Part shown: piece after piece, positions 1 through 9,200 of the stretch | Layout of the letters: each line of letters starts with the position of its first letter | Position numbering within the stretch: position 1 is the first letter of the stretch | Source of the DNA: Lachnospiraceae bacterium | Lineage (GTDB): Bacteria; Bacillota; Clostridia; Lachnospirales; Lachnospiraceae | Reading direction: 5' to 3' | DNA length: 64,000 nt | NCBI GenBank assembly: GCA_016283575.1 | Contig: JAEEND010000007.1 | Location: 124,001 to 188,000, forward strand | The notes under the pieces: model-generated | What the model saw: the letters and a program-made list of their open reading frames with translations, nothing else | Database searches by the model: none | Told to the model about the DNA's origin: nothing | Position numbers and translations under genes: made by a program

Positions 1-115
1 AGACCTTCGTTCTAAGACACAGGGTCGTGGTAACTACTCAATGTTCTTTGAAAAGTATGAACCCGTTCCGAAGAATGTTTCCGAAAAGGTTCTTGCTGCA
101 AAGGCAAGTAAATAA
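1..115 (+). CDS. fusA: Elongation factor G, C-terminal end (partial)
   Basis: The frame starting at base 2 reads into the window and ends with TAA at 113-115. It encodes about 37 residues containing [20 protein letters not shown], the conserved last stretch of EF-G (domain V). EF-G is the GTPase that drives ribosomal translocation in the cytoplasm. The gene lies directly upstream of tuf in the same direction, as in the str operon (rpsL-rpsG-fusA-tuf), so the missing part and probably rpsG and rpsL lie to the left of the window. Confidence 0.93.
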   Translation, partial: DLRSKTQGRGNYSMFFEKYEPVPKNVSEKVLAAKASK

Positions 116-119
116 TCAC

Positions 120-148
120 TTGAAAAAGTGCACGTTCTCTAATATAAT
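120..148 (+). promoter_or_regulatory. tuf promoter in the fusA-tuf gap
   Basis: TTGAAA at 120-125 and TATAAT at 143-148 are separated by exactly 17 bp, a near-consensus sigma-A promoter. It starts five bases after the fusA stop codon. Transcription would begin near 155, giving a leader of about 70 nt that contains a short AU hairpin (149-171, TTAAAACA paired with TGTTTTAA). It should let tuf be expressed above the level of the upstream str genes. Confidence 0.75.
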
Positions 149-223
149 TTAAAACAGTGGTATTGTTTTAAGAAAATAAAAGAAAACAAATAACATATTA
201 AATTCACTAGGAGGAATTAAAAA

Positions 224-1411
224 ATGGCAAAAGCTCATTTTGACAGAACCAAGACCCATTGTAACATTGGTACAATCGGACACGTTGACCATGGTAAAAC
301 AACTCTTACAGCAGCAATCACAAAGGTACTTGCTGAAAGAGTAGCAGGTAACGAAAAGGTAGACTTCGAAAACATCGATAAGGCTCCCGAAGAAAGAGAA
401 AGAGGTATCACAATTTCTACAGCTCACGTAGAATATCAGACAGAAAAGCGTCACTACGCTCACGTAGACTGTCCCGGACACGCTGACTACGTAAAGAACA
501 TGATCACCGGTGCAGCTCAGATGGACGGTGCTATCCTTGTTGTAGCAGCAACTGACGGTGTTATGGCTCAGACCAAGGAACACATCCTTCTTTCCAGACA
601 GGTTGGCGTACCTTACATCGTAGTATTCCTTAACAAGTGCGATATGGTTGACGATCCTGAACTTATCGAATTAGTTGAAATGGAAGTAACCGAACAGCTT
701 GAAGAATATGGCTTCAATGATTGTCCTATCGTTAAGGGTTCCGCTCTTAAGGCTCTTGAAGATCCCAACAGCGAATGGGGCGACAAGATCATGGAACTCA
801 TGGCTACTGTTGATGAATATATTCCTGATCCTCAGAGAGATACAGATAAGCCTTTCCTTATGCCTGTAGAAGACGTATTCACAATCACAGGTCGTGGTAC
901 AGTTGCTACCGGACGTGTAGAACGTGGTACACTTCACATGTCTGATGAAGTAGAAATCATCGGTATCAAGGAAGAAACTCAGAAGTCCGTTGTAACCGGT
1001 ATCGAAATGTTCCGTAAGCTCCTTGACGAAGCTCAGGCTGGTGATAACATCGGTGTTCTTCTTCGTGGTATCAACAGAACTGACATCGAAAGAGGTCAGG
1101 TTCTTGCTAAGCCCGGTTCAGTAACTTGCCACAAGAAGTTTACTGCTCAGGTTTACGTTCTTACAAAGGATGAAGGTGGACGTCATACTCCTTTCTTCAA
1201 CAACTATCGTCCTCAGTTCTATTTCAGAACAACTGACGTAACAGGTGTTTGTAACCTTCCTGCAGGTACAGAAATGTGCATGCCTGGTGATAACGTAGAA
1301 ATGACTATCGAACTTATTCACCCCATCGCTATGGAACAGGGTCTTACCTTCGCTATCCGTGAAGGTGGTAGAACCGTAGGTTCAGGCCGTGTTGCTACGA
1401 TTATTGAGTAA
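224..1411 (+). CDS. tuf: Elongation factor Tu
   Basis: This is a full-length EF-Tu of 395 residues that delivers aminoacyl-tRNA to the ribosome in a GTP-dependent way. The G-domain motifs are all present: GHVDHGKT near residues 19-26, RGITI in switch I, DCPGH, NKCD, and SALK. Domains II and III follow to a C-terminus ending in [10 protein letters not shown]. The start is fixed by a perfect AGGAGG at 209-214, nine bases before the ATG. It has its own promoter in the fusA-tuf gap and a strong terminator directly after the gene, so tuf is not cotranscribed with ribosomal protein genes downstream. Confidence 0.99.
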   Translation: MAKAHFDRTKTHCNIGTIGHVDHGKTTLTAAITKVLAERVAGNEKVDFENIDKAPEERERGITISTAHVEYQTEKRHYAHVDCPGHADYVKNMITGAAQMDGAILVVAATDGVMAQTKEHILLSRQVGVPYIVVFLNKCDMVDDPELIELVEMEVTEQLEEYGFNDCPIVKGSALKALEDPNSEWGDKIMELMATVDEYIPDPQRDTDKPFLMPVEDVFTITGRGTVATGRVERGTLHMSDEVEIIGIKEETQKSVVTGIEMFRKLLDEAQAGDNIGVLLRGINRTDIERGQVLAKPGSVTCHKKFTAQVYVLTKDEGGRHTPFFNNYRPQFYFRTTDVTGVCNLPAGTEMCMPGDNVEMTIELIHPIAMEQGLTFAIREGGRTVGSGRVATIIE

Positions 1412-1446
1412 TCGAAAGCGAACAGCCCAACCCAAATAGTAAAATT

Positions 1447-1479
1447 AAGGCTTCCGAGAGTTTTCTCGGGAGCCTTTTT
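1447..1479 (+). terminator. Rho-independent terminator after tuf
   Basis: AAGGCTTCCGAGA pairs with TCTCGGGAGCCTT (with one G-T pair) around a short loop, followed by a run of T. It closes the fusA-tuf unit. Confidence 0.9.
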
Positions 1480-1534
1480 ATGTTACAATATTTCAAGTGT
1501 TAGGCATTATTACAGTGTATGAGAGGGATATTAA

Positions 1535-3145
1535 ATGACTAAGGCGCAGAAGTTTACTTTTCTATATATCGTGCTGGTTGGCGCTTTCTATATTTATCTT
1601 GCATGGACTCTCTCCTGTGAGTTTGACGAAGCCTACACCGTCTCAATGATTTCCCATTCATTTAAAGAAATAATTGATATTACGTCCATGGATGTTCATT
1701 CACCCATGTACTATTTTATTGTAAAGATATTTGCTAACCTGCTTCCAATAGATTCAATTTACAGCGCTAAGCTTTTTTCTGCCATTTGCGCGATCGGTTT
1801 TCTGGGTGTGCTAAATACTGCTCTCCCTAAATATCTGGGGGAACGCACCACAGTTCTTACCGTGTTCATCAGTTCCATTGCGCCTGCCATGATCACTCAG
1901 GTGGGAAATGCAAGAATGTATACTCTGGGACTTTTACTTGTAACCTGCACTATTCTTGCGGGTTTCAAGATCTATTTTCTTCCCGACGATCAGTCATCAG
2001 ATATGAAGAAAAAGAATGACTTGCCTTACTTTACGGGCTTTACTGTTTTGGCGATCCTTACAATGTATGAACATGCCATATGTACCACCATGGTAATGTT
2101 TATTTACATATTCTTTTTCATAAAGCTCATACTGCACAGACGCTTTGCAAAAGCTCTAAAATTTATGGCTTCCGGAATTATTGCAGGAGTAAGCTTCATT
2201 CCCTGGTTAAGTATAATGCTTGCGCAGTTTAATGACCGTACATCCGTTGAGGGAGGCCTCATGTACCCTCTTTCAGATCATGAATTCTATATGGAGATTC
2301 TCCGCTCTTGGAAGTCATCCATTTTTGCGGGCGATATGCGTGATGACGGATGGGGAGTGCGATTCGGAATGTTAATTCTCTTTTTATCCTGCATCGTTCT
2401 TTTTATACAGGCACTCACAAAAGAAATCAGTAAAAAGAAAGAAAAGCCTCTTACACGACATGTGGATTTCTTGGTTGAAGAAAATAAGAGCGCAGTGGTA
2501 TTAGAGCTGCTTTTTCTTCTTCCCGCAACATATATATTTATAGGCGTACCACTCCTTATGTATACGGGTCAGTTCTATGGGCGCTACGGATTCCCGCTTT
2601 TTGTAGCAATCTGGCTTTGCGAAGCGCTTGCAATAAATATTCTAATTGAGAAGACAAAAGCTTTTTGCGGAAGGCTATCCTATGCCGGTAAAAAGAATAA
2701 AAGAATCATGATCAGATCTATTACCGGTCTTGTATGTTTCATCGTGATATCCGGTATGGTTATTTTCGGCGTAAGAGCTTATAGGGATTTTTATAAATAT
2801 CATGATGACAGCGGTTTGGAGATTCTCCGGGAAACCGTACCGGCAGAGCTTGAATCCGATGAGCGGATCATGTTCGGAGACCATTGGTCAGCTATCCTGT
2901 CGATTTATCGAGAGCCCGAGTCCTATATGATATATGGATACAAGATTCCGGGACTTCCCTTTTCTCTTGATGAGACCTTCACGGGATGGGATCAGCTCGA
3001 TCAGGTAAATACGGTATGGCTTATTTCCAATGACATAATCGAAGCACCGAAATTGAGTCCTGTTTTTGAAGCAGAAGATGGTATTTCTTTTTCCATAAAT
3101 CGTTATGAATTTACTGTCAGACGATGGGAAAGAGTGAGTGAATAA
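1535..3145 (+). CDS. GT39/PMT-like membrane glycosyltransferase
   Basis: This is a polytopic membrane protein of 536 residues with about 11-12 hydrophobic segments. Two features of lipid-linked sugar GT-C enzymes (ArnT/PMT superfamily) are visible: an acidic pair DE at residues 31-32 just after the first membrane segment, and the loop motif DVHSPMYY at residues 53-60, corresponding to the family's D-x-H-x-P-x-Y-Y. Such enzymes transfer a sugar from a polyprenyl-phosphate donor on the outer face of the membrane. The acceptor cannot be told from sequence. The start has GAGAGGG at 1521-1527. The gene appears monocistronic, between the tuf terminator and the flotillin gene. Confidence 0.75.
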   Translation: MTKAQKFTFLYIVLVGAFYIYLAWTLSCEFDEAYTVSMISHSFKEIIDITSMDVHSPMYYFIVKIFANLLPIDSIYSAKLFSAICAIGFLGVLNTALPKYLGERTTVLTVFISSIAPAMITQVGNARMYTLGLLLVTCTILAGFKIYFLPDDQSSDMKKKNDLPYFTGFTVLAILTMYEHAICTTMVMFIYIFFFIKLILHRRFAKALKFMASGIIAGVSFIPWLSIMLAQFNDRTSVEGGLMYPLSDHEFYMEILRSWKSSIFAGDMRDDGWGVRFGMLILFLSCIVLFIQALTKEISKKKEKPLTRHVDFLVEENKSAVVLELLFLLPATYIFIGVPLLMYTGQFYGRYGFPLFVAIWLCEALAINILIEKTKAFCGRLSYAGKKNKRIMIRSITGLVCFIVISGMVIFGVRAYRDFYKYHDDSGLEILRETVPAELESDERIMFGDHWSAILSIYREPESYMIYGYKIPGLPFSLDETFTGWDQLDQVNTVWLISNDIIEAPKLSPVFEAEDGISFSINRYEFTVRRWERVSE

Positions 3146-3295
3146 CAGTTGGAAAAATAAATAATCTATTTTGCCCGCGGGGTGCAAATATGAGTATTTA
3201 AGTTGCACTCATAGCTAAGGAAATCCATTGTATGGAATGATACATTAAATATATCAAAACAAGCGTTGCTACATAAGTAGCAGGAAGGGGTTAAT

Positions 3296-4795
3296 ATGGA
3301 ACACTTTGGATTTATCATTATTTTGGCAGTAGTTGCTTTACTTGGCATCTTAGCTGCAGGATATGTGAAGGCACCTCCGGATAAAGCATTCATTATTTCC
3401 GGTCTTCACAAAAAGCCTCGAATCTTGATTGGACGAGCAGGTATTAAGATTCCATTCCTTGAAAGAGTTGATAAACTTTATCTCGGACAGATGACTGTAG
3501 ATATCAAGACAGAGCAGTCAGTACCCACCAACGATTTCATTAACGTAAATGTTGATGCGGTAGCAAAGGTAAGGATCGGCACAAGTCCCGAAGCAATACA
3601 GCTTGCAGCCAAGAACTTCCTTAACAAGAGACCTGAACAGATTACTGATGACCTTCAGGATTCATTACAAGGTAACATGCGTGAGATCATCGGTACTCTT
3701 GCTTTAAAGGCGATCAACACGGACCGTGACAGTTTCTCGGATCAGGTTATGGAAAAGGCTTCCAAGGATATGTTTAAACTGGGTATCGAGATTCTTTCCT
3801 GTAACATCCAGAATGTTACCGACGAGAATGGTTTGATTTCCGACCTTGGTGCCGACAATACTTCAAAGATCAAGAAGGATGCTTCTATTGCCAAGGCAGT
3901 TGCGGAAAAAGAAGTTGCAATTGAAAAGGCAAAAGCTGATAAAGAAGCTAACGACGCAAGAATCGCAGCAGACCTTGAAATTGCTCAGAAGCAGCGTGAC
4001 CTTGCTATTAAAAAAGCAGAACTTAAAAAAGAAACAGACTCTGCGCAGGCAGTTGCAGATGCTGCTTACGAAATTCAGAAACAGGAACAGCAGAAAGCAA
4101 TTGAAACCAACACCGTAAATGCTCAGATCGCAAAGGCAGAAAGAGAAGCAATCCTTAAAGAGCAGGAAGTAAAGGTTCAGGAACAGCAGTTGTCCGCAAC
4201 CATCAGAAAACAGGCTGAAGCTACTAAGTATCAGAAGATCCAGGAAGCTGAGGCTGCATTCGAGCAGGAAAGAAAAGCTGCTGAAGCAAAGAAATATGCG
4301 ATGGAACAGGAAGCTGAAGGTATCAGAGCCAAGGGCGAAGCAGAAGCTGCTGCAAGTAAGGCAAAGGGTGAAGCTGAAGCCGCTGCTATCAGAGCCAAGG
4401 GTGAAGCTGAAGCTGCCGCAATGGAAAAGAAGGCTGAAGCCTACAAAAAGTATAACGGCGCTGCTATGGCAGAAATGATGATCAAGATCATGCCTCAGAT
4501 GGCTGCTGAAATCGCAAAGCCTCTTGGACAGATCGATAAGATCAATATCTACGGAACCGGCGATGGCAACAGTGGTGCGGGACAGATTTCCGGTAATCTT
4601 CCCATCGTCATGAAGCAGGTATTTGATACAATGTCAGAGGCAACAGGCGTTGATTTCACTGAAATCATGAGAGCCGGAACATATGATGCCAAGGTTAATA
4701 AGAATGTGAATCTTAACGGTGCAGCATTAAATATTAACGTAAATGACACAGAAAAGAAATCAAAAAAGGTTAAGGCTGAAGATACTGAAGTCTAA
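3296..4795 (+). CDS. Flotillin-like SPFH scaffold protein
   Basis: The 499-residue protein has an N-terminal hydrophobic hairpin (about residues 5-22), then an SPFH domain (about 23-190) that includes GRAGIKIPFLERVDKL. A long charged coiled coil follows (about 190-400) and then a globular tail. This is the layout of bacterial flotillins (YuaG/FloT family), which organise membrane microdomains and secretion or signalling complexes. Residues about 344-381 consist of three near-identical copies of an AKGEAEAAA unit, also visible as a direct repeat in the DNA. The RBS AGGAAGGGG lies just before the ATG. The downstream DUF975 membrane protein gene may be cotranscribed. Confidence 0.88.
   Translation: MEHFGFIIILAVVALLGILAAGYVKAPPDKAFIISGLHKKPRILIGRAGIKIPFLERVDKLYLGQMTVDIKTEQSVPTNDFINVNVDAVAKVRIGTSPEAIQLAAKNFLNKRPEQITDDLQDSLQGNMREIIGTLALKAINTDRDSFSDQVMEKASKDMFKLGIEILSCNIQNVTDENGLISDLGADNTSKIKKDASIAKAVAEKEVAIEKAKADKEANDARIAADLEIAQKQRDLAIKKAELKKETDSAQAVADAAYEIQKQEQQKAIETNTVNAQIAKAEREAILKEQEVKVQEQQLSATIRKQAEATKYQKIQEAEAAFEQERKAAEAKKYAMEQEAEGIRAKGEAEAAASKAKGEAEAAAIRAKGEAEAAAMEKKAEAYKKYNGAAMAEMMIKIMPQMAAEIAKPLGQIDKINIYGTGDGNSGAGQISGNLPIVMKQVFDTMSEATGVDFTEIMRAGTYDAKVNKNVNLNGAALNINVNDTEKKSKKVKAEDTEV
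4327..4422 (+). repeat. Three in-frame repeats in the flotillin coiled coil
   Basis: Consecutive units of about 33 bp encode AKGEAEAAA followed by two or three variable residues. They extend the charged, alanine-rich heptads typical of the flotillin stalk. Confidence 0.8.
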
Positions 4796-4802
4796 AAAGG
4801 AT

Positions 4803-4830
4803 CCGTGGGTCGCATTATTGCGGCCCGCGG
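4803..4830 (+). other. GC-rich hairpin between flotillin and DUF975 genes
   Basis: CCGTGGGTCGC at 4803-4813 pairs over all 11 positions (with G-T pairs) with GCGGCCCGCGG at 4820-4830 around an ATTATT loop. No T-run follows, so it is not a typical terminator. It could be an mRNA stabiliser or processing site between two cotranscribed genes. Confidence 0.6.
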
Positions 4831-4915
4831 TGTAAAATGGTGTTGAGCGTGAAGAACGCATAAGCATATATAAAGGAAAATTAATGCTGCAGAGCAGCGG
4901 AACAGGAGAAAAATT

Positions 4916-5554
4916 ATGTGGACTAGGGCAGAATTAAAACAAAGAGGTAAAGCTTCATTTTTTGGTAACTACTGGATTTCAGTGGGAGCATGGGTACTTT
5001 TCGGACTTATTGTTGGCTGTGCATCTTTTGTCGCAGGATTTATCCCTTTTGTGGGAAGTATTGCAGCAGCAGTATTTTTGGCAGGACCTTTAACTGTAGG
5101 TATCACAAGATTTACATTAAAGAATCGCAACAGTGAAGGAAAGATTGAAGATTTATTCTCAGTATTTGATTCAAATTACATGAATCTTGTTACGGTTGAA
5201 TTAATAAAGAACTTATTCATTATCCTTTGGTCATTGTTATTCATCATTCCCGGTATTATCAAATCATACGAATATCGCATGGTTGATTATCTTCTTGCTG
5301 AAAATCCTGAAATGGATTACAGAGAAGCACTTGATCGTTCAAGACAGATGATGGACGGCGAAAAGTGGAACGCATTTGTACTTGACCTTTCATTCTTGGG
5401 ATGGAACATTTTAAGCGCGTTTACATTTGGATTACTTGCACTCTTCTTTGTAACACCTTACATGGGCCAGACAAATGCAGAACTTTATGTAACACTTTCA
5501 AATAACAATCCTACAGTTGTTTATTCCAATGCTACAGAAGAAGATAACTTCTAA
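4916..5554 (+). CDS. DUF975 family integral membrane protein
   Basis: The 212-residue protein starts with the short basic motif RAELKQRGKASFFGNYW, then alternates long hydrophobic segments (about 22-60, 95-125, 155-185). It contains SYEYRMVDYLLAENPEMDYREAL, which is characteristic of DUF975 proteins. The function of this family is unknown. CAGGAG precedes the ATG. The gene follows the flotillin gene by 120 bp and may form an operon with it, so a role in membrane organisation is possible but unproven. Confidence 0.8.
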   Translation: MWTRAELKQRGKASFFGNYWISVGAWVLFGLIVGCASFVAGFIPFVGSIAAAVFLAGPLTVGITRFTLKNRNSEGKIEDLFSVFDSNYMNLVTVELIKNLFIILWSLLFIIPGIIKSYEYRMVDYLLAENPEMDYREALDRSRQMMDGEKWNAFVLDLSFLGWNILSAFTFGLLALFFVTPYMGQTNAELYVTLSNNNPTVVYSNATEEDNF

Positions 5555-5600
5555 GAACCGATCCCTTGATAATAAAGGGAAGCGGACATATTCAAAAAGG

Positions 5601-5627
5601 AACGGGAGCCTCAGGGCTCCCGTTTTT
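5601..5627. terminator. Bidirectional terminator between DUF975 and chemoreceptor genes
   Basis: AACGGGAGCC and GGCTCCCGTT form a perfect stem with a TCAG loop. It is flanked by A-rich sequence on the left and T-rich sequence on the right, between two convergent genes. Confidence 0.85.
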
Positions 5628-5647
5628 AAATTCTGTAAGACATTGCA

Positions 5648-7357
5648 TCAGGTATTGTAGCTGTTTACCATATCGCCGAGGTGGTCTGACATGGACTTAA
5701 TGCTGTCGGCTTTACCGGATACATCATTTATGATGTCGGTAATTTCTTTTACCGAGCCTGCTGTAGCCTCAGCAGAAGAAGCATTGGCTGCGGAAACTGA
5801 GGAGAGGCTTTCGATGGTTCCGTTAAGAGTATCGCAGGCTGTTCTGATATCGTCGGCATTGACTCTGATATCATTGAAGTTTTCTTTGGTATTTTCTATG
5901 TCATCAAAGAGGGTGGTTAAGAAGGTCTTTGAATCCTTACTGGAGGATTCCTGCTCATTCATTACTACATTCAGCTTGTTAACAAGATCAATGGCTGTGG
6001 TGGTCTGAACCTTTAATTCATCCATAACCTGCTTAATGGAAGCGGCGGATTCATCGGACTGCACGGCAAGTGAACCGATTTCCTGGGCAACAACCGCAAA
6101 GCCCTTTCCGGCTTCTCCCGCTCTGGCGGCTTCGATTGATGCGTTAAGAGAAAGAAGGTTTGTCTGGCTTGCTATATCGTTGATGATGTTGGCGGCTTCA
6201 ATAACTGTATCAACGGCTTCACCGACGGCACTCATTTCCTTTGTCACTTGTTCAAGTTCGCGCATGGAATCCTGAATGGAACGGATGAGGACATCAAAAC
6301 TATGGGATACCTCGCTGGAATTCTTACTCATGTTTCCGGTACATTCCGTAGCTTTTTCAATGGTCTCTTTCATGTCTGAAAGGCGGGAAACTATCATGGA
6401 TACATTTTCAGAGGCTCGCGATACATCACGTGCCTGCGAAACAGCACCCTCGGATACTTTATTAAAGGCCTCGGAAAGCTGCGTCATGGTGCCTGCAGCC
6501 TGCTCGGTGCCGGATGATAATTCATTTGATGCGGAAACTGAAACATCAACGGTTTCTTTTACCCCGGTTATAATTTCACGAATCTGACCGATAAAGGTAT
6601 TCATGTTTTTAGCGATGACCTCGAATTCATCGCCGGAGGTCATCTTGATTTCTTTTGTCAGGTCGCCTGAACCGTCCGCAATCTCAGCCATCTTATCATT
6701 AAGTGTCTTGAAGCCTTTGTTGAGCTTCGCACATATCAGAAGCATTGCCAGGATACTGACTGCAACGATGATTATAGACAAAAGAACAATTTTACGCACA
6801 TGCTCAGCAACTTGTTCATCAAACCATGCGGCGCTGAAGTCTACACCCACGATACAGGCTACGTTACCGGTATTATCAAGGATAGGGCTGTATGCACTGT
6901 AATGACGGCCCCATTCATCTTCGTAGGGCTCATTATCAACATCAGCAATCCCATTTCCCGCATTACCGAGAGCGTCGGTATATTCTACTTCATCACCGAA
7001 ATCAGCCGGGGCTTCCGGGTCGGCGTCAACGATATATTCGAACAGAGAACCGCTTACGGGTCGCATGACATAAATGTACTCAAGATCTGTGTTGTCGCGG
7101 AAAACGGAAATATATTTAAGCTGCGAGTTATATTTATCACTGCCCACATCGGCTTCAGTGATGTTGCTCAAGTATTCGCCGTCCAAACCTGCGGCAGCAG
7201 TATTTGAAAGATCAAGCATTCGATTTTCAATAAGTATTTTGATGCTCTTGGTGGATTGGTTGATGGAAACGATGCCGAGAATAATGATCGCGGCCAGTAA
7301 AACAATTACATTAACGATAATGATCTGAAAAGTAATTCTGAATTTTCTGACTTTCAT
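5648..7357 (-). CDS. Methyl-accepting chemotaxis protein
   Basis: The 569-residue transmembrane chemoreceptor has TM1 at about residues 10-32 and an extracellular Cache-like sensor at about 33-188. TM2 (about 189-211) and a HAMP segment follow, then the cytoplasmic signalling domain. The hairpin tip is intact, with [20 protein letters not shown], the region that contacts CheA and CheW. There is no C-terminal CheR-tethering pentapeptide (the protein ends VNSYNT). The start has a strong CAGGAGGGG site. It is a stand-alone gene with no che genes nearby. The ligand cannot be deduced. Confidence 0.93.
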   Translation of the reverse strand: MKVRKFRITFQIIIVNVIVLLAAIIILGIVSINQSTKSIKILIENRMLDLSNTAAAGLDGEYLSNITEADVGSDKYNSQLKYISVFRDNTDLEYIYVMRPVSGSLFEYIVDADPEAPADFGDEVEYTDALGNAGNGIADVDNEPYEDEWGRHYSAYSPILDNTGNVACIVGVDFSAAWFDEQVAEHVRKIVLLSIIIVAVSILAMLLICAKLNKGFKTLNDKMAEIADGSGDLTKEIKMTSGDEFEVIAKNMNTFIGQIREIITGVKETVDVSVSASNELSSGTEQAAGTMTQLSEAFNKVSEGAVSQARDVSRASENVSMIVSRLSDMKETIEKATECTGNMSKNSSEVSHSFDVLIRSIQDSMRELEQVTKEMSAVGEAVDTVIEAANIINDIASQTNLLSLNASIEAARAGEAGKGFAVVAQEIGSLAVQSDESAASIKQVMDELKVQTTTAIDLVNKLNVVMNEQESSSKDSKTFLTTLFDDIENTKENFNDIRVNADDIRTACDTLNGTIESLSSVSAANASSAEATAGSVKEITDIINDVSGKADSIKSMSDHLGDMVNSYNT

Positions 7358-7599
7358 GTCCCCCTCCTGTTTGCATGATGTCGTAAATTATTTGTGTTGT
7401 ATTGTTCCTTGCGGATTGATGAGAAATATAGAAAAATAAGAACGAAATAATTATAACACACTTTCGATTAAAAGAATATAAATGATACGCAATTCTGAAA
7501 ATTTCAGAGTGGGAGCAAAGTAAATAACGAGATGCATCTAAAAACCTTGCGCGGGGTCATGTACTGTAGGATAATGATTTCAAAATAACTGTAGACTAT

Positions 7600-7624
7600 G
7601 GGGACGGGGTTCCTGGTCCATTTT
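7600..7624 (+). repeat. Half copy of the GGGGACGGGGTTCCTGGTCC palindromic element
   Basis: GGGGACGGGGTTCCTGGTCC followed by ATTTT matches, base for base, one arm of the 71-bp palindrome at 47376-47446. Here the second arm is missing. It lies between the chemoreceptor promoter region and the aldehyde dehydrogenase gene, within a roughly 300-bp gap that otherwise shows only AT-rich promoter-like sequence. Confidence 0.75.
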
Positions 7625-7656
7625 TGGCACACAAAAAGTGAAGTAAGGAGTAGCTT

Positions 7657-9072
7657 ATGACAAAACAGGAAATTGAAGAAATCGTAGCAAAGCAACAGGA
7701 ATATTTTAGAACGGGAGAAACACTGGATGTAAATTTCAGGATTCGACAGCTTAAGAAGTTGAGGGAAGCGCTGATCCATTTTGAAAGTGAGATAGAAGAG
7801 GCTCTCCATGCAGATTTAGGCAGAAGCGCAGTGGAAGCAAATCTCTGCGATATTCTTCCTGTCATTATAGAGATCAATGAATCCATTAAAGGCACCCGAA
7901 AATGGGCAAGGCCTGAAAGGCATTTAAGCGGCATACTCAGCTTTCCAAGTGTAGTGACGCGCGTTAACAAGATGCCTTACGGAACAGCACTTATAATCGC
8001 GCCCTTCAATTTTCCCATCATGCTTTCAATCGGTGTGCTCCAGGCAGCTCTTTCCGCGGGAAACACCGCTGTTATCAAGGTTTCTTCAAAAGCGCCTGCC
8101 TGCGCGGATATCATAGAAAAAATCGTAGAATATGCTTTTGAAGAAAAATACGTAAAGGTAATAAAGGGCGGTCATGATGTTGCCGACTCCTGTCTCGAAA
8201 CGCGATTTGATAAGTTTTTCTATACCGGCAGTCCCCGCGTTGCCGTGCATGTAATGGAAATGGCGGCTAAGAATCTCACCCCCGTGGCGCTTGAACTTGG
8301 CGGCGAAACCGGAAACTGGTGCATCGTAAGAAAAGATGCAAACCTTCGGGATGCGGCCAGAAAAGTTGCTTTCTTTAAGATATTAAATTCGGGTCAGATT
8401 TGTATAAACATTAATCAGGTTGCTGTGGCAAAAGAAGTTGCTGATGAATTTCTTAAATGCCTTAAAGAAGAAATAGTAAGGCAGATTGGCGAAAATGCAG
8501 AGAACAATCCTGAGTATCCAAAGCTTATAACGGGAGCTGCTTATGAAAAGTGCGCTGCCGAAGCAAAAGAATATGAAGATCGTATAATATTTGGCGGAAC
8601 AGGAAATGCTGAAGCACACAAATATGCGCCTACAGTCATTTGCCCTGTGGAAATCGGCGAAAGGATCGTAAATCACGAGCTTTTCTGTCCACTCTTACCC
8701 GTGGTTCCGTTTGATGATGATAAGATTGACGATCTCATAAAGACCATAGAAAAACGTGAACACGGTCTTGCACTTTATGTATTCACCAAGAATAAGAAGT
8801 GGGCCCGTCGTACTATGCAGAAAATGCAGTTTGGTGGCGGATGCATTAATGAAGTGATAATGCATATAATGGTTAAGGGAGTTCCGTTTAACGGAACCGG
8901 TCACTCCGGTATGGGTGCTTACCACGGAATTTGGGGCTTCAGAGAATTTACCCACCCCACCACAGTCCTTGAAGGAAGCACTCACTTTAATCTAAGCTTG
9001 CGCGAACATCCATACTCCGGAAAAGCCGGCGAAAACAAAAAGAAGATGTTCAGCATGATAAGAAAGATGTAA
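7657..9072 (+). CDS. Aldehyde dehydrogenase (class 3/fatty aldehyde type)
   Basis: The 471-residue NAD(P)-dependent aldehyde dehydrogenase shows the fold's landmarks. These are the substrate/cofactor region PFNFPIMLSIGV with KVSSKAP, the general-base glutamate E213 in ALELGGE, and the catalytic cysteine C249 in NSGQICIN. The short length and lack of an N-terminal extension match class-3 and fatty-aldehyde enzymes. The usual LELGGKSP is LELGGETGNWC here, so the sequence is somewhat divergent around the active site. The start follows AAGTAAGGAG. The gene stands alone and ends at a strong bidirectional terminator. The physiological aldehyde is unknown. Confidence 0.88.
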   Translation: MTKQEIEEIVAKQQEYFRTGETLDVNFRIRQLKKLREALIHFESEIEEALHADLGRSAVEANLCDILPVIIEINESIKGTRKWARPERHLSGILSFPSVVTRVNKMPYGTALIIAPFNFPIMLSIGVLQAALSAGNTAVIKVSSKAPACADIIEKIVEYAFEEKYVKVIKGGHDVADSCLETRFDKFFYTGSPRVAVHVMEMAAKNLTPVALELGGETGNWCIVRKDANLRDAARKVAFFKILNSGQICININQVAVAKEVADEFLKCLKEEIVRQIGENAENNPEYPKLITGAAYEKCAAEAKEYEDRIIFGGTGNAEAHKYAPTVICPVEIGERIVNHELFCPLLPVVPFDDDKIDDLIKTIEKREHGLALYVFTKNKKWARRTMQKMQFGGGCINEVIMHIMVKGVPFNGTGHSGMGAYHGIWGFREFTHPTTVLEGSTHFNLSLREHPYSGKAGENKKKMFSMIRKM

Positions 9073-9111
9073 CTATCAAAAATAATGTAATGTACTTGCA
9101 GTATATGAGGT

Positions 9112-9153
9112 TTGTGAAAAAAAAGAGAGATGAATCTCTCTTTTTTTTCACAA
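9112..9153. terminator. Bidirectional terminator
   Basis: A 20-bp perfect inverted repeat (TTGTGAAAAAAAAGAGAGAT and its complement) with a GA loop lies between two convergent genes. A8 and T8 tracts on either side suit termination in both directions. Confidence 0.92.
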
Positions 9154-9200
9154 TTAAGTTATTCTAAGAACTTATATCCGGCCTGAGTTATAAAAAGACC

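Noticed and set aside
5691-7328. Series of plus-strand reading frames opposite the chemoreceptor gene
   Set aside because: They have no ribosome binding sites, lack recognisable motifs and lie entirely over a well-supported minus-strand gene.
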